Assembly (NCBI GenBank): GCA_902479835.1
Contig: CABSQC010000022.1
Span: 1-9,555 of the forward strand
From: an uncultured Streptococcus sp.
GTDB lineage: Bacteria; Bacillota; Bacilli; Lactobacillales; Streptococcaceae
Reading direction: 5' to 3'
Length of the DNA: 9,555 bases
The translations under genes and the position numbers were made by a program. Under the pieces are notes generated by a model. It ran no database searches. It was not told the origin of the DNA and saw nothing but the letters and a program-made list of their open reading frames with translations. How positions within the stretch are numbered: the stretch's first letter is position 1; each line of letters opens with the position of its first letter. Shown here piece by piece: positions 1 through 6,609 of the stretch.

Positions 1-195
1 TTTTTAGCAGATGCAGCTACTGCATTTAAAGATACGGATGCAAAGTTGGCGGAGGCTATTGGAGACCCGACGCCAGATACAAATAAGGATATCAAAAATA
101 GTGATGCTTATAAGAAACTAATGGAACGTGATAAAAGTAAGGACAAATTACAAGAGGGAAGTTTCCGAAAATTAGATGAACAAAGTAGAAAATAA
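1..195 (+). CDS. C-terminal part of an unknown protein (5' end outside window)
   Basis: The frame is open from base 1 and gives 64 residues before TAA at 193-195. The segment is alanine-rich at first (ADAATAFKDTDAKLAEAI), then becomes strongly charged and hydrophilic (DAYKKLMERDKSKDK...FRKLDEQSRK). It looks helical and soluble, with no membrane segment or catalytic motif. The opening helix with its F-x-D-T-D-x-x-L-A pattern faintly recalls the C-terminal helix of small WXG100/Esx-like type VII secretion proteins. That is only an impression from a fragment, and no name is justified. After the stop the same frame continues for 16 more sense codons to a second TAA at 244-246, in the same charged style, so this stop may be secondary (see the separate entry). 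The gene is followed by a strong terminator at 332-379. I am confident that it is coding and have no confident function. Confidence 0.6.
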   Translation, partial: FLADAATAFKDTDAKLAEAIGDPTPDTNKDIKNSDAYKKLMERDKSKDKLQEGSFRKLDEQSRK

Positions 196-246
196 GCGGA
201 AAGATATGACGAAGATATTGCTAAGCGTATATTAATGGACTATTAA
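196..246 (+). other. In-frame continuation after the stop of the first gene
   Basis: Directly after TAA 193-195 the same frame runs through 16 sense codons (AERYDEDIAKRILMDY) to TAA at 244-246. Its charge pattern matches the preceding segment. This could be the original C-terminus cut off by a nonsense change, or a chance open stretch. At this length chance is not excluded. Confidence 0.3.
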
Positions 247-331
247 TAATATAGTTACAAGTTTTAGCTCTCTCAACCGTAGTCAATTGATGAAAAGTTA
301 CAACTAAGAAAGAATCAACTGATTCTCTCTC

Positions 332-379
332 AGATTGAAGAAAAAGGCCATTTTGGACAATTTTCTTCAATCTTTTTTT
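332..379 (+). terminator. Intrinsic terminator of the first gene
   Basis: A perfect 13-bp stem pairs AGATTGAAGAAAA (332-344) with TTTTCTTCAATCT (361-373) around a 16-nt loop. Seven T residues (373-379) follow. The left arm is A-rich, so weak termination on the opposite strand is also possible. It closes the transcript of the gene that enters from the left. Confidence 0.85.
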
Positions 380-608
380 ATATTCTAAGTAATAAAAAAA
401 TTTACCCCTTACCAGTAAGATTCTTCCTTATAGGATGGCGTATTTTAAGGGAAAATATAATAAAGAAGGAGAGGACTGTGATTTATTTCTATGTCCCTGC
501 TCAACTCTCTCCACCTAGTAACTAACTTGCTCTTCAAACTAAATTTCGGTAAGATAGTAAGGAATGATTTTTGAATCTCACTCAATCATAAAAGAAGGGA
601 AATGATCC
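380..608 (+). promoter_or_regulatory. AT-rich intergenic region upstream of the lipoprotein gene
   Basis: No gene of normal size is present. A consensus TATAAT lies at 456-461, but I see no good -35 box 16-18 nt before it. Just after it, AAGGAG stands 6 nt before GTG 478, which opens 15 codons to TAA 523-525. A second small frame starts at ATG 435 and runs 27 codons to TAG 516-518, without a ribosome binding site. Either could be a leader peptide or a gene remnant, and neither is convincing. A weak promoter candidate closer to the lipoprotein gene is TTGCTC (527-532), a 17-nt gap, then TAAGAT (550-555), about 53 nt before the start codon. Confidence 0.3.
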
Positions 609-1163
609 ATGAAAAAGATGATGGTATTACTGGCGAGTGTGCTTGTATTAACAGCTTGTGCTCAGACGAAAAAAGAGGCCAAGGAGGCAACCGCAAGTAA
701 AACGGAGCAAACCACAAAAGCCTCCTCGTCAGCTAAAGAGGAAAAGGACTTGAAATTTGTAGTCGCACCTCAATTCGAAGGAAAGACATCGGATTTGATG
801 GAACTGGGGAAGAAGTTAGTTAAAGAACATCCGGAGGTTGGCGATCAGGGGGATATCACTGTGTATTATACAGGGAACACCTATACTGTAGAGCAACAGG
901 AATATGCAGTATTTATGTTGGTCAACAAAACGACAACGAATATTGACCATGATGCAACCTTTAAAATTAGCTGGAGTTATAATGGGCAATCTGTTTACCA
1001 AGATCAAGTAGTGCAGTATAGTCTATCGAACAATCCTAAGTTACCAACGCAATCAGCGACTCTCTTGTTGCTTCCTTTGACGAGTGAACAAAGCTCGATC
1101 GTAGAGAAGATATCAGATGAAACGAAGATGAGTCTGAGTATCACAGACATTATGATGAAGTAG
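609..1163 (+). CDS. Putative lipoprotein, function unknown
   Basis: This 184-residue protein has a typical lipoprotein signal peptide: MKKMM, a hydrophobic core, and the lipobox L14-T15-A16-C17. It should be lipidated on Cys17 by Lgt, cut by signal peptidase II, and anchored on the outer face of the membrane. Residues 18-45 form a Lys/Glu/Thr/Ser-rich linker. The rest (about 48-184) is a soluble domain with alternating polar and hydrophobic strands (ITVYYTGNTYTV, YAVFMLVNKT, TFKISWSYNGQSVYQDQ), which suggests a beta-sandwich. I do not recognise the family. The start is set by AAGGGA (595-600), 8 nt upstream. The next gene starts about 9 nt after the stop and encodes a membrane protein, so the two are probably co-transcribed and may act together at the cell surface. 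Confidence 0.85.
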   Translation: MKKMMVLLASVLVLTACAQTKKEAKEATASKTEQTTKASSSAKEEKDLKFVVAPQFEGKTSDLMELGKKLVKEHPEVGDQGDITVYYTGNTYTVEQQEYAVFMLVNKTTTNIDHDATFKISWSYNGQSVYQDQVVQYSLSNNPKLPTQSATLLLLPLTSEQSSIVEKISDETKMSLSITDIMMK

Positions 1164-1171
1164 GTTTGGGG

Positions 1172-1648
1172 ATGCCTGATATCAGAATACTTCTAGTCAT
1201 TGCTGTGGCTGTTATTGGATTTCCTTTATTTGTTGTACTCTTTTTTGGACATTTCTATAGAAGAGAAGTTAGGATTAAGACCCTCTCGTCAAAGAGCGTT
1301 GAGGGAGTGGTAGTTGGCTATAAGAGGGCACAAATTGTAGCGGCTCCAATTGTAGAATATAGAGTGGATGGTCAGACCTATCGCAATAGCCTGAAATATT
1401 ATTGGGTGGTGCGGGCAACCCTTCCTTGGAAAACGAATCAAGCGGCTAGCGATATCGATTTGATGGCACAAAGGATAACCGTCTACACCAATTCTACAGT
1501 CTCAAAGGGCAATCTTTTTCAAGATGCTTTTCCACTGGGCTCGAAGATGACGGTCTGGTATAATCCAGCCTGTCCAAAAGAATCATACGTTGAACGCTAT
1601 AGTGGACTAGACAAATCTTATAAGCGGGAAATGTGGATTGGAATCTGA
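1172..1648 (+). CDS. DUF3592-like membrane protein, C-terminus probably cut by in-frame TGA
   Basis: The product has 158 residues from ATG 1172; an in-frame TTG at 1166 is an alternative start. One transmembrane helix spans about residues 6-26, then a basic stretch (HFYRREVR), then a soluble domain. That domain shows VEGVVVGY, a VEYRVDGQTY strand and, near the end, PLGSKMTVWYNPACPKESY. This order (a G-V-V strand, a Y-x-V-x-G-x-x-Y hairpin, then G-x-x-M/V-x-V-x-Y-N/D-P-x-x-P) is the layout I associate with DUF3592 proteins, which are membrane proteins of unknown function that often carry a helix at each end. Here translation stops at TGA 1646-1648 just as a second hydrophobic segment begins in the same frame. 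Spacing to the lipoprotein gene (about 8 bases) and the lack of a strong ribosome binding site suggest translational coupling. A terminator follows at 1745-1772. Confidence 0.7.
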   Translation: MPDIRILLVIAVAVIGFPLFVVLFFGHFYRREVRIKTLSSKSVEGVVVGYKRAQIVAAPIVEYRVDGQTYRNSLKYYWVVRATLPWKTNQAASDIDLMAQRITVYTNSTVSKGNLFQDAFPLGSKMTVWYNPACPKESYVERYSGLDKSYKREMWIGI

Positions 1649-1711
1649 ATGTTAATTTTATTGCCTATTTTAGCAGTTGTGTCCATCACCATGGGAATGA
1701 AGTATAAATGA
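1649..1711 (+). pseudogene. Detached C-terminal transmembrane segment of the DUF3592-like gene
   Basis: The base after the in-frame TGA opens ATG and 20 codons (MLILLPILAVVSI...KYK) ending at TGA 1709-1711. The segment is a hydrophobic helix closed by Lys-Tyr-Lys, as expected for a second membrane span. It is in the same frame as the upstream gene and separated only by one stop codon. It is most simply read as the rest of that gene after a nonsense change. A separate 20-residue membrane peptide made by re-initiation at TGA-ATG is possible but less likely. Confidence 0.5.
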
Positions 1712-1744
1712 TGGAGCAGTCCTAACTGAATAAATGACGAAGAG

Positions 1745-1772
1745 AAATCACCGTCCTATCGGTGATTTTTTT
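1745..1772 (+). terminator. Intrinsic terminator after the lipoprotein/DUF3592 pair
   Basis: A 9-bp stem pairs AAATCACCG (1745-1753) with CGGTGATTT (1760-1768) around the 6-nt loop TCCTAT. The T-run spans 1766-1772. It separates the membrane-protein pair from polC. Confidence 0.9.
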
Positions 1773-1787
1773 GTCTTCACTTCTCCC

Positions 1788-1816
1788 TCGAATTAATCCT
1801 TAAATTGTGATAAAAT
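1788..1816 (+). promoter_or_regulatory. Probable polC promoter
   Basis: TAAAAT (1811-1816) matches a -10 box in five of six positions and sits in the context TTGTGATAAAAT. A weak -35 candidate, TCGAAT (1788-1793), lies exactly 17 nt upstream. The resulting leader of roughly 85-90 nt contains an inverted-repeat structure (1847-1886) before the ribosome binding site. Confidence 0.5.
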
Positions 1817-1896
1817 AAGGGTTACGAATGCTTTTAAAATGGTCTGTTTTTGCTTAGAAAGTGGGCCACTCAAAAGCGAGCAAAAGAATCAAGATC

Positions 1897-1903
1897 AAGG
1901 GAG
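1897..1903 (+). promoter_or_regulatory. Ribosome binding site for the native polC start
   Basis: AAGGGAG lies 5 nt before ATG 1909. It is much better placed than anything before GTG 1973, where only TGGAGA (1955-1960) lies 12 nt upstream. This is the main evidence that ATG 1909 is the ancestral start of polC. Confidence 0.75.
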
Positions 1904-1908
1904 AAACA

Positions 1909-2004
1909 ATGTCCAACACCTTTGAAATTTTAATGGATCAGCTGGATATGCCGCTGGAGATGCGATCTTCCAGTGCCGGAGATTCAAGAAGTCGTGGTGC
2001 ATAA
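1909..2004 (+). pseudogene. polC: Out-of-frame N-terminal fragment of polC
   Basis: ATG 1909 opens 31 codons to TAA 2002-2004. The first 23 residues ([18 protein letters not shown] then RSSSA) are the N-terminus expected for streptococcal PolC, from memory of the family. The last 8 (GDSRSRGA) are frameshift product. The main polC frame begins at GTG 1973 inside this fragment, one base out of phase. The junction near 1975-1979 lacks a few residues compared with what I recall from relatives, so a deletion of 3n+2 bases (8 or 11, for example) explains it better than a one-base insertion. Confidence 0.7.
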
Positions 2005-5000
2005 GGTCAGTCGGGTTTGGGAGTTCCGCTTTGCTTTTGCGGAAGTCTTGCCGATTGCTTTGTTTAAGGAATTGCGCCAGCGCTTGAAGGACGAATTTTC
2101 AAAGACAGGAAACCAGGCGACCTTCACCATCCAAGTGGCCAATCAGGACTTTTCTGATGATTTATTGCAGGCCTACTACCGGGAGGTTTTTGAGGAAGGA
2201 CCTTGTGCTAGTCAAGGTTTTAAGGGACTCTACCAAGACTTGCAGGTGCGAGCAGAAGGGCAGGAATTGATCATCTCAGGGCCTTCTTCGGTTGATACGG
2301 AGCATTTTCGTAAGAACCATTTGCCCAATCTTGCCAAGCAGTTGGAAGCCTTTGGTTTTCCGCATTTCACCTGTCGGGTGGAGTCTGATGAGGAGTTGAC
2401 AGAGCAAGAAGTGGCGCGCTTTGAGGAGGAAAATGAAAAGATCTTCCAAGCAGCCAATGAAGAAACCTTGCGAGCCATGGAATCCTTGGCTCAGATGGCT
2501 CCTCCACCAGCGGTTGAAGAAAAGCCAGCTTTTGATTTCAAGGCTAAGAAGGCGGCAGCTAAACCTAAGCTAGACAAGGCTGAGATCACTCCGATGATCG
2601 AGATCACGACAGAAGAGAACCGGATTGTCTTTGAGGGTGTAGTCTTTGACGTGGAGCACAAGGTGACACGGACCGGTCGGGTCTTGATCAGCTTTAAGAT
2701 GACCGACTATACTTCGAGTTTTTCTCTTCAGAAATGGGTCAAAAATGAGGAAGAAGCCCAGAAGTTTGACATGATCAAGAAGAACAGCTGGCTCCGGGTG
2801 CGGGGAAATATCGAAATGAACAATTTCACGCGCGACTTGACCATGAATGTCCAAGACATCCAGGAAGTTGTGCATTATGCCCGCAAAGACCTGATGCCAG
2901 AAGGCGAGCGCCGGGTGGAATTCCACGCGCATACCAATATGTCGACTATGGATGCCCTGCCGGAAGTTGAAGAGCTGATCGCCAAGGCAGCTGAGTGGGG
3001 GCATAAGGCGGTGGCCATCACCGACCATGGCAATGTGCAGAGCTTCCCACATGGCTTTAAAGCAGCCAAGAAAGCTGGAATCCAGCTGATCTATGGGATG
3101 GAAGCCAATATCGTAGAGGACAAGGTGCCCATCACCTATAACGAGGTGGATCTGGACCTCAATGAAGCGACTTATGTGGTCTTTGACGTGGAAACGACGG
3201 GACTTTCAGCCATCTACAATGACTTGATCCAGGTCGCTGCCTCTAAGATGTACAAGGGCAATGTCATTGAGGAGTTTGACGAGTTTATCGATCCGGGCCA
3301 TCCTTTGTCCGCCTTTACGACCCAATTGACAGGGATCACCAACGAGCATGTCCGTGGGGCTAAACCTTTGATGCAGGTCTTGAAGGAATTTCAAGCCTTC
3401 TGTGAGGGAACCGTTCTTGTCGCCCACAATGCTACCTTTGACGTGGGCTTCATGAATGCCAACTATGAACGTCATGGTCTTCCCAAGATCACCCAGCCGG
3501 TCATCGATACCCTGGAATTTGCCCGCAATCTCTATCCGGATTTTAAACGGCATGGCTTGGGGCCATTGACCAAGCGCTTTGGGGTAGGCTTGGAGCACCA
3601 CCACATGGCCAACTACGATGCGGAAGCGACAGGACGCCTGCTCTTTATCTTCATCAAAGATGTCGCTGAAAAGCATGGGGTGACCAATCTCAAGGACTTG
3701 AATATCGATTTGATCGATGAGAATTCTTATAAGAAGGCCCGAGTCAAGCATGCGACCCTCTATGTCAAGAACCAGACTGGCCTTAAGAACATGTTTAAAC
3801 TGGTTTCACTTTCTGGGACCAAGTATTTCGAAGGCGTTCCACGGATTCCCAAGACCGTGCTGGACGCCCACCGCGAGGGCTTGATCCTCGGATCGGCCTG
3901 CTCGGAAGGGGAAGTCTTTGATGCGGTCATGTCGCAAGGGGTGGATGCGGCGGTCGAAGTGGCCAAGTACTACGACTTTATCGAGGTTATGCCACCGGCT
4001 ATCTATGCGCCCCTCATTGCCAAGGAGCAGGTCAAGGACATGGACGAGCTCCAGACCATTATCAAGAGCTTGATCGAAGTGGGGGATCGTCTCGGCAAGC
4101 CTGTTCTTGCGACAGGAAATGTCCACTATCTGGAGCCGGAAGATGAGATCTATCGGGAAATCATTGTCCGCAGTCTCGGTCAAGGGGCCATGATCAACCG
4201 GACCATTGGGCATGGAGAAGATGCCCAGCCAGCACCACTGCCAAAAGCGCATTTTAGAACCACCAATGAAATGTTGGATGAATTTGCCTTTTTGGGAGAA
4301 GACCTGGCGCGCAAGATTGTTATTGAAAACACCAATGCACTCGCAGAGACCTTTGAGCCGGTCGAAGTGGTCAAGGGGGACCTCTATACGCCATTTATCG
4401 ACAAGGCCGAAGAAACGGTTGCGGAATTGACCTATAAGCGGGCCTTTGAGATCTATGGTAATCCACTTCCTGATATTGTCGATCTGCGAATTGAAAAAGA
4501 ATTGACCTCTATCTTGGGGAATGGTTTTGCCGTGATTTATCTGGCTTCACAGATGCTGGTGCACCGTTCCAATGAGCGGGGCTACCTGGTTGGATCGCGT
4601 GGATCCGTTGGATCTAGCTTTGTCGCGACCATGATTGGGATCACCGAGGTCAATCCGCTCTCGCCTCACTATGTCTGCAGCCAGTGCCAGTACAGTGAAT
4701 TCATCACCGACGGTTCTTATGGATCTGGTTTTGATATGCCGGACAAGGATTGTCTAAACTGTGGCCATAAGCTCAGCAAAAATGGACAAGATATTCCTTT
4801 TGAAACCTTCCTTGGTTTCGATGGGGACAAGGTACCCGATATCGATTTGAACTTCTCTGGGGAAGACCAGCCGAGTGCCCACTTAGATGTCCGGGATATC
4901 TTTGGGGAAGAATATGCCTTCCGGGCAGGAACGGTAGGTACGGTCGCAGCTAAGACCGCCTATGGTTTTGTCAAGGGCTATGAGCGGGATTTTGGCAAGT

Positions 5001-6292
5001 ACTACCGAGATGCCGAGGTCGAACGCTTAGCTCTTGGTGCAGCTGGGGTCAAACGGACGACCGGTCAGCACCCGGGGGGAATCGTTGTTATTCCAAACTA
5101 TATGGATGTCTATGACTTTACTCCGGTCCAGTATCCGGCAGATGATGTGACCGCTGAATGGCAGACCACTCACTTTAACTTCCACGATATCGATGAAAAC
5201 GTCCTCAAACTCGATGTCCTGGGACATGATGATCCGACCATGATTCGGAAGCTCCAGGACTTGTCAGGTATTGATCCAAATGATATCCCTATGGATGATC
5301 CAGGGGTCATGGCCCTCTTTTCTGGGACAGAAGTGCTAGGGGTAACAGCCGAGCAGATTGGAACACCGACAGGGATGTTGGGGATTCCAGAGTTTGGGAC
5401 CAACTTTGTTCGGGGCATGGTCGAAGAGACTCATCCGACGACCTTCGCAGAGTTACTTCAGCTCTCTGGTCTTTCTCACGGTACCGACGTGTGGTTGGGA
5501 AATGCCCAAGACTTGATCAAGGCGGGCATTGCCGATCTATCGACCGTTATCGGGTGTCGGGACGACATCATGGTGTACCTCATGCACGCGGGTCTCAAGC
5601 CTAAGATGGCCTTTACCATCATGGAGCGCGTGAGGAAAGGGATGTGGCTCAAGATCTCAGAAGAAGAGCGCAATGGCTACATCCAAGCCATGAAGGAAAA
5701 CAATGTCCCTGAATGGTACATCGAGTCCTGTGGAAAAATCAAGTACATGTTCCCGAAAGCCCATGCGGCGGCCTATGTTATGATGGCCCTTCGTGTAGCC
5801 TACTTTAAGGTACATCATCCACTTTATTACTACTGTGCTTACTTCTCGATTCGGGCCAAGGCTTTTGACATCAAAACCATGGGTGCAGGCCTTGAGGCCG
5901 TGAAAGCGCGGATGAAAGAAATCGCTGAAAAACGCAAGAACAACGAAGCTTCTAATGTAGAGATCGATCTCTACACCACCCTTGAGATTGTCAATGAAAT
6001 GTGGGAGCGGGGCTTCAAGTTTGGCAAGCTAGACCTCTATCGCAGTCAGGCGACAGAATTCTTGATTGATGGGGATACCCTGATTCCGCCATTTGTCGCT
6101 ATGGATGGTCTGGGAGAGAACGTTGCCAAGCAAATCGTGCGGGCGCGTGAAGAAGGAGAATTCCTCTCTAAGACCGAGCTCCGGAAGCGCGGCGGTGTTT
6201 CGTCCACCCTGGTTGAAAAGATGGATGAGATGGGCATTCTTGGCAATATGCCAGAGGATAACCAGTTGAGCCTCTTTGATGATTTGTTCTAG
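1973..6292 (+). CDS. polC: DNA polymerase III alpha subunit, Gram-positive PolC type (5' end frameshifted)
   Basis: PolC is the replicative polymerase with built-in 3'-5' proofreading that copies the chromosome with the beta clamp and clamp loader. The frame gives 1439 residues from GTG 1973. Numbered from there, an N-terminal domain (1-200) is followed by an OB fold (about 205-300) and a PHP domain starting at [10 protein letters not shown] (H318). The PHP domain is split by a DEDD exonuclease with D405 and E407 in DVETTG, D490 in HNATFD, and D549 in [11 protein letters not shown] four-cysteine zinc site follows (C902, C905, C927, C930). The catalytic aspartates are D956 and D958 in [10 protein letters not shown] and D1081 in KLDVLGHDD; the 123-residue spacing agrees with what I recall for Geobacillus PolC. 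The C-terminus QLSLFDDLF is the clamp-binding motif. Family length is about 1460-1465, so about 25 residues are missing at the N-terminus: they lie upstream in another frame from ATG 1909. Codon use is visibly more GC-rich than in the accessory genes to the left. Confidence 0.97.
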   Translation: MPEIQEVVVHKVSRVWEFRFAFAEVLPIALFKELRQRLKDEFSKTGNQATFTIQVANQDFSDDLLQAYYREVFEEGPCASQGFKGLYQDLQVRAEGQELIISGPSSVDTEHFRKNHLPNLAKQLEAFGFPHFTCRVESDEELTEQEVARFEEENEKIFQAANEETLRAMESLAQMAPPPAVEEKPAFDFKAKKAAAKPKLDKAEITPMIEITTEENRIVFEGVVFDVEHKVTRTGRVLISFKMTDYTSSFSLQKWVKNEEEAQKFDMIKKNSWLRVRGNIEMNNFTRDLTMNVQDIQEVVHYARKDLMPEGERRVEFHAHTNMSTMDALPEVEELIAKAAEWGHKAVAITDHGNVQSFPHGFKAAKKAGIQLIYGMEANIVEDKVPITYNEVDLDLNEATYVVFDVETTGLSAIYNDLIQVAASKMYKGNVIEEFDEFIDPGHPLSAFTTQLTGITNEHVRGAKPLMQVLKEFQAFCEGTVLVAHNATFDVGFMNANYERHGLPKITQPVIDTLEFARNLYPDFKRHGLGPLTKRFGVGLEHHHMANYDAEATGRLLFIFIKDVAEKHGVTNLKDLNIDLIDENSYKKARVKHATLYVKNQTGLKNMFKLVSLSGTKYFEGVPRIPKTVLDAHREGLILGSACSEGEVFDAVMSQGVDAAVEVAKYYDFIEVMPPAIYAPLIAKEQVKDMDELQTIIKSLIEVGDRLGKPVLATGNVHYLEPEDEIYREIIVRSLGQGAMINRTIGHGEDAQPAPLPKAHFRTTNEMLDEFAFLGEDLARKIVIENTNALAETFEPVEVVKGDLYTPFIDKAEETVAELTYKRAFEIYGNPLPDIVDLRIEKELTSILGNGFAVIYLASQMLVHRSNERGYLVGSRGSVGSSFVATMIGITEVNPLSPHYVCSQCQYSEFITDGSYGSGFDMPDKDCLNCGHKLSKNGQDIPFETFLGFDGDKVPDIDLNFSGEDQPSAHLDVRDIFGEEYAFRAGTVGTVAAKTAYGFVKGYERDFGKYYRDAEVERLALGAAGVKRTTGQHPGGIVVIPNYMDVYDFTPVQYPADDVTAEWQTTHFNFHDIDENVLKLDVLGHDDPTMIRKLQDLSGIDPNDIPMDDPGVMALFSGTEVLGVTAEQIGTPTGMLGIPEFGTNFVRGMVEETHPTTFAELLQLSGLSHGTDVWLGNAQDLIKAGIADLSTVIGCRDDIMVYLMHAGLKPKMAFTIMERVRKGMWLKISEEERNGYIQAMKENNVPEWYIESCGKIKYMFPKAHAAAYVMMALRVAYFKVHHPLYYYCAYFSIRAKAFDIKTMGAGLEAVKARMKEIAEKRKNNEASNVEIDLYTTLEIVNEMWERGFKFGKLDLYRSQATEFLIDGDTLIPPFVAMDGLGENVAKQIVRAREEGEFLSKTELRKRGGVSSTLVEKMDEMGILGNMPEDNQLSLFDDLF

Positions 6293-6309
6293 AAACAAAG
6301 GAGGAGAAC

Positions 6310-6459
6310 ATGAAGGTAGAAATTTTTGCAGAAGACAAACCAGCTGAAAAAGTCTTTGAGTACAAGCTAGAAGTGGCAGACAATGTGCTGCTCCTTTCCA
6401 CCGCGATGATCTCAGGAGCGATTGCTCTAGCCGGCTTATTTTCAGCCTTGAAAGATTAA
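6310..6459 (+). CDS. Small single-pass membrane protein downstream of polC, unknown function
   Basis: This is a 49-residue frame, ATG 6310 to TAA 6457-6459. It has a near-perfect ribosome binding site (AGGAGG at 6299-6304) 5 nt before the start, stronger than those of most genes here. The N-terminal half is charged (MKVEIFAEDKPAEKVFEYK). The C-terminal half is one hydrophobic helix (about residues 25-46, NVLLLSTAMISGAIALAGLF) ending in SALKD. There is no signal-peptide cleavage motif. The positive charges do not clearly set topology, though the long charged N-terminus suggests it stays in the cytoplasm. The start lies 17 bases after the polC stop, and a terminator follows 7 bases after its own stop, so it must be transcribed with polC. 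I do not recognise the family and assign no role. Confidence 0.75.
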   Translation: MKVEIFAEDKPAEKVFEYKLEVADNVLLLSTAMISGAIALAGLFSALKD

Positions 6460-6466
6460 CTGACAG

Positions 6467-6498
6467 CCTCTATTTTCCTTTTGAAAATAGAGGTTTTT
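6467..6498 (+). terminator. Intrinsic terminator of the polC operon
   Basis: A perfect 11-bp stem pairs CCTCTATTTTC (6467-6477) with GAAAATAGAGG (6483-6493) around the loop CTTTT. Five T residues (6494-6498) follow. Confidence 0.9.
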
Positions 6499-6522
6499 CA
6501 GTCCTTTCAGATCTGATAAGTG

Positions 6523-6551
6523 TTTTCTTTGGCACTGGATTGTGTTACAAT
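6523..6551 (+). promoter_or_regulatory. Promoter of the beta-helix/AAA+ gene, extended -10 type
   Basis: TACAAT (6546-6551) is preceded by TGT (6543-6545), giving an extended -10 element. A weak -35 candidate, TTTTCT (6523-6528), lies 17 nt upstream. The better-looking TTGGCA at 6529-6534 is only 11 nt from the -10 box and cannot pair with it. The -10 overlaps the left arm of an inverted repeat. Confidence 0.5.
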
Positions 6552-6575
6552 TTTTAGTGACAAGTGTTTGTAACA
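6543..6575. promoter_or_regulatory. Inverted repeat over the promoter, candidate operator
   Basis: TGTTACAA (6543-6550) and TTGTAACA (6568-6575) are perfect 8-base inverted arms separated by 17 bases. The left arm includes most of the -10 box and the right arm lies in the early transcribed region. Bound by a dimeric regulator, this arrangement would block the promoter. I cannot name the regulator. As RNA, the arms could instead form a weak leader hairpin. Confidence 0.4.
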
Positions 6576-6609
6576 AGGAAACAGAAAAAATGAAACAGAG
6601 GAAAAGCGC

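Noticed and set aside
1..195. Type VII secretion locus linking the first fragment (Esx-like helix) with the EccA-type AAA+ protein
   Set aside because: The two genes are 6.4 kb apart with polC between them. No EssC, LXG toxin or EsaA/EssB gene is present, and the Esx resemblance of the fragment is weak. It is kept only as a remark.
312..325. GAATCA-AC-TGATTC palindrome as an operator
   Set aside because: It has short arms and a 2-nt gap just before the terminator, with no promoter nearby. It is likely chance in AT-rich DNA.
1973..2004. Programmed +1 ribosomal frameshift producing full-length PolC
   Set aside because: No slippery run, in-frame rare stop context or stimulatory structure is visible at the junction, and residues appear to be missing there. 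A small deletion explains it better.
3206..3751. Long antisense frame (181 codons) inside polC
   Set aside because: It lies wholly within the polC exonuclease region on the opposite strand, has no ribosome binding site and no recognisable domain. It is a by-product of polC codon bias. Other antisense frames in polC and in the AAA+ gene were rejected for the same reason.
6529..6551. TTGGCA as -35 box for the AAA+ gene promoter
   Set aside because: The spacer to TACAAT is only 11 nt, too short for a sigma-70-type promoter. The extended -10 is the better explanation.
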